Assembly (NCBI RefSeq): GCF_000172795.2
Contig: NZ_CP020950.1
Location: forward strand, 248,001-312,000
Origin: Rhizobium sp. CIAT894
Lineage (GTDB): Bacteria > Pseudomonadota > Alphaproteobacteria > Rhizobiales > Rhizobiaceae
Direction of reading: 5' to 3'
DNA: 64,000 bases
The notes under the pieces were generated by a model. That model had not been told where the DNA came from. It did no database searches and was given only the letters and a program-made list of their open reading frames with translations. The position numbers and the translations under genes are program-made. Shown here piece after piece: positions 45,102-54,566 of the stretch (positions within the stretch are counted from its first letter, which is position 1; each line of letters begins with the position of its first letter).

Positions 45102-47579
45102 ATGTACCCAAGACGGAACCAGCCGCGCGATGACGATTCTCGCGAAGTAAGTGGGTGGATCGAAGGCGTGACCGGAGCTTTCGATACGGACGCCTGGATC
45201 GAGGACTACTATTCAGAGAGCCGAGACATGGAACAGGATCCGAGCGACTTACGCCTCGGTTCGCACGATAGTGACGCCGGCGACCGTGTGCCGCGTCGCA
45301 GATCCGTGGGCGGTTCGATGCGAGTGACGCCGCAGTCGCTGGCGCCGGAGAGGGGTTCGGGGCAGCAAGACGTCGATGCCGCAACGGAGACTCACGTGGT
45401 CTCAACCAAGGCTCGCGTCGGCGCCAAGCGTGGTCGCCCCGCCGACCGGGACATGCATCCCGATGACGAGACCCGCATCAACCAGTTCGCGGAAGCAGTC
45501 CGAAACTACGAAATTCTACCCGACGGTAGCGTCGGCCGAGGGGACGGAAGGGTTCCCGAGGCTACCGTCGAGAACAATTTAGGGATTCTTAGGAGGTTCG
45601 CTCGTTGGCTCCGAGCAGAAAACAGAGATTCGATGGCTTCTCGGCTTTTAAACGATCCAGATTCACTAGCCGTTGATATCGCGGATTATTATTTGGCAAG
45701 CGGTGGGGATGGTCGGAACCGTCTTAAGTCAGCACTGTCTCATTTCAGGAGGCTCGCGCCTGAGGGGCAAGAACTCCAAGCCGTTGGACCTGGGCCGCGC
45801 CTGATGGGGCGCCAGATACATGATCCTTATCCCGACGACGCCCGCGTCATTGATAGCTTGGCCAAGGAAGAGCTGAGTAAGTTCGGACCGGTCTCGACTT
45901 CCCGGAATAATACCAGTCACCAACGAAAGTTTAGCGCTTGGCTCAAAAGGGAGGGCAGGGAGAGCATAGTCAGCCGGCTCACCGGCAGTGATGAGCAGCA
46001 ACAGTCGTTGAAGGAGGATTTTAGGGCCTTTACCAAGGAGGAAGGAAAAAAAGTGGTCGTGAGTTTCGATCGGCTGCGGCAGTATCTAGGCGCCGAGTCG
46101 CAGTTGAAACAGCATCATCCTTATCCCGACGACGCCCGCATCATTGATGACCTAGCCAAGGAAGCGCTGAGCAAGCTCGGATCGAACTCGACTTCCAAGA
46201 GGAATGTTGTCTGGAATATGGCCAGCAATCAACGAAAGTTTAGCGCTTGGCTCCAAAGGGAGGGCAGGGAGAGCATAGTCAGCCGACTCACCGGTACTGA
46301 TCAGCAGCAACAGTCGTTGCAAAAAGATTACCAAGACTTCACCGAAGACATGGGAAAACACACTATCTCTTTCAAGCGGCTTCGGCAGTACCAGCAAGTC
46401 GTTGAGGCGAACGCAGCGTCGGGGTTGTCCCCTGAGCCGGCAAGTGGCCGCGAACCGGCCGGTCTGGACGGCCGTTCGGATTCACGTGCCGAGTTCAGAT
46501 CAACTTCGCCGCTGCAGCAGGTTGATCCACCGATCGAAAGCCGCAGCGGATTGTCGCTCGACCATACCGAATGGCTGGGCGACCAGCATATCCAGACGGA
46601 TTATGAGCTGCTAATGCAGGACTTGCAGCGAAACGATCCGGATCTCGCAGCCAGGACGCGGCTTATCGATCCCCTGATAGCCCATTATCATCTGCGCCTG
46701 GGCGATGAGAGCACCGCGCTGAGCGCTTTCCAGCGCATCGTTAATGATCAGAATGGAAGAGATACAGCCGACTTCCTGTTCCTTCCAGTGAGCGATGCCA
46801 GTGCTTCGGATCCTGATCACCGCGGCACCCATTGGTCGCTGCTACTCGTTGACCGTCGCAACCGCGAGGGGCCGGCTGCCTATCACTATGACTCCTTCCG
46901 GGGCCAGAACAACGAGTTTGCAGCAATGCTCGCACAAAGGTTGGGTACCCGTCTGGAGCCCGTCCGCATGACCCAACAGCGCAACGACTATGATTGCGGA
47001 GTCTTCGTGGTTGACGGCACGCGGGCGCTCGTTAGACGACTGGCACGAAGAGGCCGGCCAGCCGTGCTGCACCTCGACAACCTCGTCGCCGATCGGGAGC
47101 AACTCCAACGACGTCTGAGCCCCGCGCCCAACAGTGCTCGAGCGGGGGCTGCGGCGGCTGAACCGGAGTCCTCCACACAGATCGCCGATCCCGCAGAGTT
47201 TTGGCATGGAGTGGCTCAACCCGGCCAGCTTCCCGATAGCTGGAATACAGCGACCTTCCGGCAGGATTTGCCGTCAGCCGCCTATTCACCGGTGCAAAGC
47301 GTCAATCCGCCAGACGCACCATGGGAGCAAAGCTTGGGGGCATCGATCTTCGGCACCCCACAGTACACGCTGCCTGTGGACGACTTGGGAGGATTTGTCC
47401 CTCCGAGCTGGCGACACGGCAATCAACCGGTACCAGATGACCTTCTGCCTGCAATGTACTTGTTTGACTTGCTGCCGAGCGCGGACAAACCCACCAACTT
47501 CAGTATCCATGGTGTGCCCTACACGGCCACTCTGGGGCCATCAGGCATGCAGAGCGACATTTACCTTTTCCTGCAATAG
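45102..47579 (+). CDS. nopD: NopD-like SUMO-protease effector, copy 2 (825 aa)
   Basis: The shortest paralogue. The N-terminus is close to copy 1 (VSGWIEGVTGAFDTDAWIED) but lacks the basic GKRRGFTSRM segment. It has one diverged plus two canonical 103-aa repeats, against four or five in the others. The C48 protease domain with THWSLLLVD, YHYDSF and NDYDCGVFV is intact. The C-terminal tail differs from copy 1 in about 20 residues (VPDDLLPAMYLFDLLPSADK). The ribosome binding site and start context equal copies 3 and 4. Expected action: secretion by a type III apparatus (not in this window) and deSUMOylation in host nuclei. Confidence 0.9.
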   Translation: MYPRRNQPRDDDSREVSGWIEGVTGAFDTDAWIEDYYSESRDMEQDPSDLRLGSHDSDAGDRVPRRRSVGGSMRVTPQSLAPERGSGQQDVDAATETHVVSTKARVGAKRGRPADRDMHPDDETRINQFAEAVRNYEILPDGSVGRGDGRVPEATVENNLGILRRFARWLRAENRDSMASRLLNDPDSLAVDIADYYLASGGDGRNRLKSALSHFRRLAPEGQELQAVGPGPRLMGRQIHDPYPDDARVIDSLAKEELSKFGPVSTSRNNTSHQRKFSAWLKREGRESIVSRLTGSDEQQQSLKEDFRAFTKEEGKKVVVSFDRLRQYLGAESQLKQHHPYPDDARIIDDLAKEALSKLGSNSTSKRNVVWNMASNQRKFSAWLQREGRESIVSRLTGTDQQQQSLQKDYQDFTEDMGKHTISFKRLRQYQQVVEANAASGLSPEPASGREPAGLDGRSDSRAEFRSTSPLQQVDPPIESRSGLSLDHTEWLGDQHIQTDYELLMQDLQRNDPDLAARTRLIDPLIAHYHLRLGDESTALSAFQRIVNDQNGRDTADFLFLPVSDASASDPDHRGTHWSLLLVDRRNREGPAAYHYDSFRGQNNEFAAMLAQRLGTRLEPVRMTQQRNDYDCGVFVVDGTRALVRRLARRGRPAVLHLDNLVADREQLQRRLSPAPNSARAGAAAAEPESSTQIADPAEFWHGVAQPGQLPDSWNTATFRQDLPSAAYSPVQSVNPPDAPWEQSLGASIFGTPQYTLPVDDLGGFVPPSWRHGNQPVPDDLLPAMYLFDLLPSADKPTNFSIHGVPYTATLGPSGMQSDIYLFLQ
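45828..46395 (+). repeat. two 309-bp intragenic repeats in nopD copy 2
   Basis: Units start YPDDARVIDSLAKEELSKFG and YPDDARIIDDLAKEALSKLG. The second carries the terminal-type end also found as the last unit in the other copies, so the reduction removed internal units only. Confidence 0.88.
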
Positions 47580-48028
47580 GGTGGAGATGGATCGAGCAAT
47601 AGATGCCAGTCGTTCTTGAAAAGCACCAAACCGTTGAGAGAGAATCCGTTTTTACGCGGCCACGTGCAGCGCGCCAACCCAGATGAGACGATCCCCAGTG
47701 CCGGGGGCGACATCGAATGTGCACGTCGCCAGTCTTCCTTCAAAACGTGACGTTTGGCCAGCATCCCAAGAGGCGACGGCTGTCGCATCTGAGGTGTAGA
47801 CAGATACGGATGCGGGAAGAGCCTCGGGTGCGAAGGATGCTGGCGCGGTCGCTGAAGTGCTTAGTGCCGTCTATGACGGCCTACCCTTTGCGGGTTCTAC
47901 TATGGCTTCAGGCCAGGACGAAACCCGCCCATGGCGCCGGATGCATTTCATACAGCGATCATGAGCCAACGTGTGAGTTGGGTGCTCGATGCCGACCCCG
48001 TATCCTGCAACTATCAAACTATGCCTGC
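47580..48028 (+). repeat. nopD downstream spacer, copy 2
   Basis: Nearly identical to 44028-44460 and 53967-54400. It ends where the IS21-family element begins. A short local rearrangement (ctatcaaactatgcctgc in place of ctaatgcctgc) lies just before the insertion point. Confidence 0.8.
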
Positions 48029-48081
48029 TGTCAAGCGAAGTGAAGATTTGACCCCGTAGGCGAAACGAAGAACTGACCCCT

Positions 48082-48774
48082 TCATTGATTTGCTGTTTCG
48101 TTTGTCTCAAGCGCTGTTCCGGCCTTCTGCAGAAGGCCGGAACGGCGCTTTTCGCGAAGCCTGTAGCTATCACCTCGGATGGTGATCACCGTCGAATGGT
48201 GCAGCAGGCGGTCCAATATCGCGGTGGCGACGACAGGGTCTCCAAAGACGCTCCCCCACTCTCCGACCGATCGATTGGAGGTAATCAGGATCGATCCCCT
48301 TTCATAGCGGCGAGAGACCAGTTGGAAGAACAGGTGGGCGGCGTTAGCTTCGAAGGGCAGATATCCCAGCTCGTCGATGATCAGCAGTTTCGGCCGCGAT
48401 AGGATTGTCAACTGCTTGTCCAATGAGCCATCGTTATGGGCCTTGGCGAGCATCGCAACCAGAGTGGCCGCCGTGACGAATTGAACGTTGTAGTTCTGGC
48501 GGATTGCTTCTCGGCCAAGACTGACAGCAAGGTGCGTCTTACCGGTGCCCGGAGGTCCGAGGAATAGGACGGTGTCGCCGTGAGCAATCCAGCGGCAGGT
48601 TGACAGCTCCCTGATCTGTCCTCGATCCAGCGAGGGCTGTGCCTCGAAGTCGAAGCCATCGAGTTCGCGTACGAAGGGGAACTGCGCCAACTTGCTCGAC
48701 ATCGAGATGCGCCGTTCATCGCGCCGGGCAATCTCTCGTGAGACCAGGAACGCCAGAGCTTCGCGCAACGTCAT
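48082..48774 (-). CDS. istB: IS21 helper ATPase IstB, N-terminally shortened
   Basis: A 230-aa AAA+ helper with Walker A GPPGTGKTHLA and Walker B LLIIDELGYLP, then the SNRSVGEWG sensor segment. IstB directs the IS21 transposase and target immunity. The usual N-terminus (MTTVDHDLLIATLDRLKLTA, starting at 48877 and overlapping the istA stop as TGATG) is present but in a different frame. A 1-base indel near 48770 separates it from MTLREALAF. As written the protein lacks about 34 N-terminal residues, so activity may be reduced unless the frameshift is bypassed. Confidence 0.85.
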   Translation of the reverse strand: MTLREALAFLVSREIARRDERRISMSSKLAQFPFVRELDGFDFEAQPSLDRGQIRELSTCRWIAHGDTVLFLGPPGTGKTHLAVSLGREAIRQNYNVQFVTAATLVAMLAKAHNDGSLDKQLTILSRPKLLIIDELGYLPFEANAAHLFFQLVSRRYERGSILITSNRSVGEWGSVFGDPVVATAILDRLLHHSTVITIRGDSYRLREKRRSGLLQKAGTALETNETANQ

Positions 48775-48876
48775 CTTCGAGCGCCTCGTCCAGCAACGTG
48801 TCGAGTTGATCGCGGATCGCCGTCAGCTTTAGCCGATCGAGTGTCGCGATGAGTAAATCGTGATCGACGGTCGTCA

Positions 48877-50163
48877 TCACCAGCCACCTCCAACAACGGC
48901 CTCGTATTCCGCAAGAGGTCGCAGCAAGGCGGCTGGTGCCAGCTCGACTGGAGCGGTGCGAACCAGTCCTTCGCTACCCGCGAAGCCAACAAAGTGATCC
49001 CGGTCGACGATCCGTTGTCGCCGTCCCTGGCAGAGAGGATGATCGGCCACAACCTGGCCAGCGTGACGGATAATTACACGGCCAGCCAATACAACGACTT
49101 GGACGCTCTCGCCGATGAGACGCCAGGGTACGGAATAGCTGTTTGTGTCGAGATCGATGGCGCAGTCCGCCTGCACTTTGCGCACGAGGTCGCGTAGTTG
49201 TCCAAACGGTACGCGGCCGGATAGCGGCCGAAGGGCTTCGGCCTCCGCAGCAAAGCGTTCAATTGGTGCTTCACCAGTCGTGCCGTGTTCTCGTCGGTCT
49301 GCGATCTCTCGTATCCATCGGTCAAGGTGCGCCTCGAACGAAGCCCAGTTCTCAAACCGGCGACCAGCGATAGCATTCTTCTTGACGTACCCGACCCCGC
49401 GCTCGTCCTTCCCCTTTGTTCGCGCCCGGTAGGGAGCGCAAGCGCGTGGCGCGAAGCCCCAGTAACGGGCAAACGCCCAGAGTCGCGCATTGAAGCGAAC
49501 CTCCCGGCTAACCGCGTCGTGATGTTCGACAAGTGCCTTCGCATTATCCAGCAAAACCTCAACGGGAACGCCGCCAAACCGAAGAAACGCGCCTTCCATC
49601 CCCTCGAACCAATCTGTCTGCCCTTCTCTCAATGAGGCACGGATATGAATGCGTCTGGAATAGCTTAGCGTGGCGACAAAGACGTTTACCCGAAGCCGCT
49701 CGTCACCGATCCAGACACGCGTCTGCCCGAAGTCGATCTGCAACTGACGACCAGGCGGCGTTTCAAACCGCACTGTCGCACGCTTTTGCGCCTTGAGTTC
49801 CCGCCGCCATTCCCGGACTCGAAGCTCTACCGAACGCAAACCGATGATAATTCCATGCTCGCTCGCCAGCTCCTGCCGGATCACATCGGCATTGCCATCA
49901 TGGCGAAAGAAGCGTTCACGAAGCCAATCATCAAGGCCATCAAAAGCACTCCTCCGAACCGGCTTCTTGAAGGGTACCGCTCCACCCTCACGAAGATATC
50001 GACGGACAGTGTTGCGAGCACATCCAAATTCCTTCGATAGACGCTTGGCACCCCAACCAAGCTCGTGCAGCCGCAACATTGCCACCACCTCATCTGCCTC
50101 AAGCATATCTTCGCCCTGCATCGTTCCCCACGATGCAGGATGCGCTGAAATCGCACTTGTCAT
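48877..50163 (-). CDS. istA: IS21-family transposase IstA
   Basis: A 428-aa DDE transposase. The N-terminal HTH is VAMLRLHELGWGAKRLSKEF (with GCARNTVRRYL). The core has GRQLQIDFGQTRVWIGDERL with the first catalytic Asp, EVLLDNAKALVEHHD with the second, and KGKDERGVGYVKKN with the Glu region. The C-terminal Mu-like beta-barrel domain includes NSYSVPWRLIGESV. A gaggagagatgg ribosome binding site precedes the ATG. It appears complete. Confidence 0.9.
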   Translation of the reverse strand: MTSAISAHPASWGTMQGEDMLEADEVVAMLRLHELGWGAKRLSKEFGCARNTVRRYLREGGAVPFKKPVRRSAFDGLDDWLRERFFRHDGNADVIRQELASEHGIIIGLRSVELRVREWRRELKAQKRATVRFETPPGRQLQIDFGQTRVWIGDERLRVNVFVATLSYSRRIHIRASLREGQTDWFEGMEGAFLRFGGVPVEVLLDNAKALVEHHDAVSREVRFNARLWAFARYWGFAPRACAPYRARTKGKDERGVGYVKKNAIAGRRFENWASFEAHLDRWIREIADRREHGTTGEAPIERFAAEAEALRPLSGRVPFGQLRDLVRKVQADCAIDLDTNSYSVPWRLIGESVQVVVLAGRVIIRHAGQVVADHPLCQGRRQRIVDRDHFVGFAGSEGLVRTAPVELAPAALLRPLAEYEAVVGGGW

Positions 50164-50238
50164 CCATCTCTCCTCGTTGTCACACGAGGGGGCAGTTCTT
50201 CATTTCGTTAGGGGGTCAGTTTCTCATTTCGCCTGACA

Positions 50239-50876
50239 CCTGCGGGCGGGTGCCGCGGTGGACCGACTTGTTCATCACGCAACGATCATTCGAAATGAAC
50301 GTCGAAAGCTGTCGACGACGTTCCGCCATGGAGGCCAAACGCCAGCGCGGCAGGCCAGCCTCATTCGCGACAATCAAAGGCACCGCACAGTTTGTCGCGG
50401 AGCGGCAATCAGACCACGATGAAGCTCTTGCCAGCGACAATCAACATGATAACTTCATCCCGACCGCGACATAAGAATCTCATCCAGATTGTCGCGCGCG
50501 TCTCATCCTGATCGCCGCCCCATAGGTCGCATAACTATCAGGCGCGCAACGGGTTCTGTCAGCAGCTACACCGCAATGGTTCCGTTGCCTGAGGCGGCGA
50601 AATCAGAAAGGCCGGCGGAAAGATTGGTTGGAATCGGAAATTCTGACGGCACCCTTCGCGCTGCATGTTCCACACATCACCCGAAACTGCTGGCGAGCCT
50701 CTCAAGCCATGTGCCGGCCTGATGGTCGAGTGCAGACGATTGTCGGCAAGCCGTCGCCATATGGTGTTCGGCCATGCCTTGAGGGCATGATTGGATCTGG
50801 CTTTAGCATGCTGGGCGGCGGTCGGCAGGCATTAGGATCGAGGTTCCAAATTTGAATTTCCGGAGGACCGGCATCG
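50239..50876 (+). repeat. nopD upstream spacer, copy 3
   Basis: Resumes the conserved spacer after the IS21 element and is nearly identical to 44461-45101. It includes the short plus-strand frame ending FVAERQSDHDEALASDNQHD, whose function is unknown, and the leader aggatcgaggttccaaatttg before nopD3. Confidence 0.8.
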
Positions 50877-53800
50877 ATGTACCCAAGACGGAACCAGCCG
50901 CGCGATGACGATTCTCGCGAAGTAAGTGGGTGGATCGAAGGCGTGACCGGAGCTTTCGATACGGACGCCTGGATCGAGGACTACTATTCAGAGAGCCGAG
51001 ACATGGAACAGGATCCGAGCGACTTACGCCTCGGTTCGCACGATAGTGACGCCGGCGACCGTGTGCCGCGTCGCAGATCCGTGGGCGGTTCGATGCGAGT
51101 GACGCCGCAGTCGCTGGCGCCGGAGAGGGGTTCGGGGCAGCAAGACGTCGATGCCGCAACGGAGACTCACGTGGCCTCAACCAAGGTTCGCGTCGGCGCC
51201 AAGCGTGGTCGCCCCGCCGACCGGGACATGCATCCCGATGACGAGACCCGCATCAACCAGTTCGCGGAAGCAGTCCGAGGCTATGAAATTCTACCCGACG
51301 GTAGCATCGGCCGAGGGGACGGAAGGGTTCCCGAGGCTACCGTCGAGAACAATTTAGGGATTCTTAGGAGGTTCGCTCGTTGGCTCCGAGCAGCAAACAG
51401 AGATTCGATGGCTTCTCGGTTTTTAAACGATCCAGATTCACTAGCCGTTGATATCGCGGATTATTGGGCAAGCGGTGAGGACGATCAGAACCGTCTTAAC
51501 TCAGCGCTGTCTCATTTCAGGAGGCTCGGACCTGAGGGGCAAGAACTCCAAGCCGTTGGAGCTGGGCCGCGCCTGATGGGCCGCCGAATTCATGATCCCT
51601 ATCCCGATGACGCCCGCGTCATTGATAGCTTGGCCAAGGAAGAGCTGAGTAAGTTCGGACCGGTCTCGATTTCTCAGAAAAATGCCAGTAACCAACGAAA
51701 GTTTAGCGATTGGCTCAAAAGGGAGGGTAGGGGGAGCATAGTCAGCCGACTCACGGGTACTGATCAGCAGCAACGGTCGTTGCAGGAGGATTTTAGGAAA
51801 TTTACCGAGGCCGAGGGAAAAGTGGTCGTGAGTTTAGATCGGCTGCGGCAGTATCTAGGCGCCGAGTCCCAGTTGAAACAGCATAATCCTTATCCCGACG
51901 ACGCCCTCATGATTGATGGCTTGGCCAACGAAGAGCTGAGCAAGCTCGGACCGGACTCGACTTCCAAGAGGAAAGTTGTCCAGAATATGGCGATAAATCA
52001 ACGGAGGTTTAGTGATTGGCTCCAAAAGAATGGTCGGGGGAGCATAAGCAGTCGCCTGACTGGCAGTGATGAGCAGCAACGGTCGTTGAAGGACGATTTT
52101 AGGGAATTTACTACTAACGTTGAAGTAAAAATAAGCGTGGGTTTCGATCGGCTGCGACAGTATCTAGGCGCCGAGTCGCAGTTGAAACAGCATGATCCTT
52201 ATCCCGACGACACCCGCATGATTGATGGCTTCGCCAATGAAGAGCTGAGCAAGCTCGGACCGGACTCGACTTCCAAGAGGAAAGGCGTCTTGAATCTGGC
52301 CAGCAATCAACGGAGGTTTAGTAATTGGCTCCGAAAGAATGGTCGGGGGAGCATAAGCAGTCGCCTGACTGGCAGTGATGAGCAGCAACGGTCGTTGAAG
52401 GACGATTTTAGGGAATTTACTACTAACGTTGAAGTAAAAATAAACGTGAGTCTCGATCGGCTGCGGCAGTATCTAGGCGCTGAGTCGCAGTTGAAACAGC
52501 ATCATCCTTATCCCGACGACGCCCTCATGATTGATGCCTTGGCCAACGAAGAGCTGAGCAAGCTCGGATCGGCCTCGACTTCCAAGAGGAGAGTCGTCTG
52601 GAGACTGGCCAGCAATCAACGAAAGTTTAGTGATTGGCTGCAAACCAGGGGTAGGGAGAGCATAGCGAGCCGGCTCAACGGCAGTGATCAGCAGCAATGG
52701 TCGTTGAAAAAAGATTACCAAGACTTCACCGAAGACATGGGAAAACACACTATCTCTTTCAAGCGGCTTCGGCAGTACCAGCAAGTCGTTGAGGCGAACG
52801 CAGCGTCGGGGTTGTCCCCTGAGCCGGCAAGTGGCCGCGAACCGGCCGGTCTGGACGGCCGTTCGGATTCACGTGCCGAGTTCAGATCAACTTCGCCGCT
52901 GCAGCAGGTTGATCCACCGATCGAAAGCCGCAGCGGATTGTCGCTCGACCATACCGAATGGCTGGGCGACCAGCATATCCAGACGGATTATGAGCTGCTA
53001 ATGCAGGACTTGCAGCGAAACGATCCGGATCTCGCAGCCAGGACGCGGCTTATCGATCCCCTGATAGCCCATTATCATCTGCGCCTGGGCGATGAGAGCA
53101 CCGCGCTGAGCGCTTTCCAGCGCATCGTTAATGATCAGAATGGAAGAGATACAGCCGACTTCCTGTTCCTTCCAGTGAGCGATGCCAGTGCTTCGGATCC
53201 TGATCACCGCGGCACCCATTGGTCGCTGCTACTCGTTGACCGTCGCAACCGCGAGGGGCCGGCTGCCTATCACTATGACTCCTTCCGGGGCCAGAACAAC
53301 GAGTTTGCAGCAATGCTCGCACAAAGGTTGGGTACCCGTCTGGAGCCCGTCCGCATGACCCAACAGCGCAACGACTATGATTGCGGAGTCTTCGTGGTTG
53401 ACGGCACGCGGGCGCTCGTTAGACGACTGGCACGAAGAGGCCGGCCAGCCGTGCTGCACCTCGACAACCTCGTCGCCGATCGGGAGCAACTCCAACGACG
53501 TCTGAGCCCCGCGCCCAACAGTGCTCGAGCGGGGGCTGCGGCGGCTGAACCGGAGTCCTCCACACAGATCGCCGATCCCGCAGAGTTTTGGCATGGAGTG
53601 GCTCAACCCGGCCAGCTTCCCGATAGCTGGAATACAGCGACCTTCCGGCAGGATTTGCCGTCAGCCGCCTATTCACCGGTGCAAAGCGTCAATCCGCCAG
53701 ACGCACCATGGGAGCAAAGCTTGGGGGCATCGATCTTCGGCACCCCACAGTACACGCTGCCTGTGGACGACTTGGGAGGATTTGTCCCTCCGAGCTGGCG

Positions 53801-53966
53801 ACACGGCAATCAACCGGTACCAGATGACCTTCTGCCTGCAATGTACTTGTTTGACTTGCTGCCGAGCGCGGACAAACCCACCAACTTCAGTATCCATGGT
53901 GTGCCCTACACGGCCACTCTGGGGCCATCAGGCATGCAGAGCGACATTTACCTTTTCCTGCAATAG
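50877..53966 (+). CDS. nopD: NopD-like SUMO-protease effector, copy 3 (1029 aa)
   Basis: The N-terminus is almost identical to copy 2. There is one diverged unit plus four canonical 103-aa repeats. Two consecutive units share a distinctive KDDFREFTTNVEVKI segment not found in the other copies, a sign of a local unit duplication. The C48 protease domain is unchanged, with the His, Asp, Gln and Cys motifs present. The C-terminal tail equals copy 2. Same ribosome binding site and start context. Likely role as for copy 1; the repeats may tune target binding. Confidence 0.9.
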   Translation: MYPRRNQPRDDDSREVSGWIEGVTGAFDTDAWIEDYYSESRDMEQDPSDLRLGSHDSDAGDRVPRRRSVGGSMRVTPQSLAPERGSGQQDVDAATETHVASTKVRVGAKRGRPADRDMHPDDETRINQFAEAVRGYEILPDGSIGRGDGRVPEATVENNLGILRRFARWLRAANRDSMASRFLNDPDSLAVDIADYWASGEDDQNRLNSALSHFRRLGPEGQELQAVGAGPRLMGRRIHDPYPDDARVIDSLAKEELSKFGPVSISQKNASNQRKFSDWLKREGRGSIVSRLTGTDQQQRSLQEDFRKFTEAEGKVVVSLDRLRQYLGAESQLKQHNPYPDDALMIDGLANEELSKLGPDSTSKRKVVQNMAINQRRFSDWLQKNGRGSISSRLTGSDEQQRSLKDDFREFTTNVEVKISVGFDRLRQYLGAESQLKQHDPYPDDTRMIDGFANEELSKLGPDSTSKRKGVLNLASNQRRFSNWLRKNGRGSISSRLTGSDEQQRSLKDDFREFTTNVEVKINVSLDRLRQYLGAESQLKQHHPYPDDALMIDALANEELSKLGSASTSKRRVVWRLASNQRKFSDWLQTRGRESIASRLNGSDQQQWSLKKDYQDFTEDMGKHTISFKRLRQYQQVVEANAASGLSPEPASGREPAGLDGRSDSRAEFRSTSPLQQVDPPIESRSGLSLDHTEWLGDQHIQTDYELLMQDLQRNDPDLAARTRLIDPLIAHYHLRLGDESTALSAFQRIVNDQNGRDTADFLFLPVSDASASDPDHRGTHWSLLLVDRRNREGPAAYHYDSFRGQNNEFAAMLAQRLGTRLEPVRMTQQRNDYDCGVFVVDGTRALVRRLARRGRPAVLHLDNLVADREQLQRRLSPAPNSARAGAAAAEPESSTQIADPAEFWHGVAQPGQLPDSWNTATFRQDLPSAAYSPVQSVNPPDAPWEQSLGASIFGTPQYTLPVDDLGGFVPPSWRHGNQPVPDDLLPAMYLFDLLPSADKPTNFSIHGVPYTATLGPSGMQSDIYLFLQ
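51600..52785 (+). repeat. four 309-bp intragenic repeats in nopD copy 3
   Basis: Units start YPDDARVIDSL, YPDDALMIDGL, YPDDTRMIDGF and YPDDALMIDAL. Units two and three both end in EFTTNVEVKI-xV, so they arose from each other. Confidence 0.88.
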
Positions 53967-54566
53967 GGTGGAGATGGATCGAGCAATAGATGCCAGTCGT
54001 TCTTGAAAAGCACCAAACCGTTGAGAGAGAATCCGTTTTTACGCGGCCACGTGCAGCGCGCCAACCCAGATGAGACGATCCCCAGTGCCGGGGGCGACAT
54101 CGAATGTGCACGTCGCCAGTCTTCCTTCAAAACGTGACGTTTGGCCAGCATCCCAAGAGGCGACGGCTGTCGCATCTGAGGTGTAGACAGATACGGATGC
54201 GGGAAGAGCCTCGGGTGCGAAGGATGCTGGCGCGGTCGCTGAAGTGCTTAGTGCCGTCTATGACGGCCTACCCTTTGCGGGTTCTACTATGGCTTCAGGC
54301 CAGGACGAAACCCGCCCATGGCGCCGGATGCATTTCATACAGCGATCATGAGCCAACGTGTGAGTTGGGTGCTCGATGCCGACCCGTATCCTGCAACTAA
54401 TGCCTGCGGGCGGGTGCCGCGGTGGACCGACTTGTTCATCACGCAACGATCATTCGAAATGAACGTTGAAAGCTATCGACGACGTTCCACCCATGGGGGT
54501 CAAACGCCGGCGCGGCAGGCCAGCCTCATTCGCGACAATCAAAGGCACCGCCAGTTTGTCGCGCGC
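53967..54566 (+). repeat. nopD spacer between copies 3 and 4, left part
   Basis: Same downstream spacer as after copies 1 and 2, continuing into the upstream spacer until the IS at 54567. Compared with 44600-44720, about 100 bp are missing around the insertion: cagtttgtcgcg is joined directly to the gcgcgc that normally lies further on. Confidence 0.75.

Larger units (their letters stand above)
48029..50238 (-). mobile_element. IS21-family insertion sequence, 2.2 kb, with target-site duplication
   Basis: The ends are imperfect inverted repeats: tgtcaagcgaagtgaag at the left, and tgtcaggcgaaatgaga reading inward from the right. Both also carry internal gaactgacccc-type repeats, typical of IS21. 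The element carries istA and istB on the minus strand. It is flanked by the 5-bp direct repeat cctgc, and the uninterrupted target (aatgcctgcgggcggg) is visible in the equivalent spacer at 44458-44475. Confidence 0.88.
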
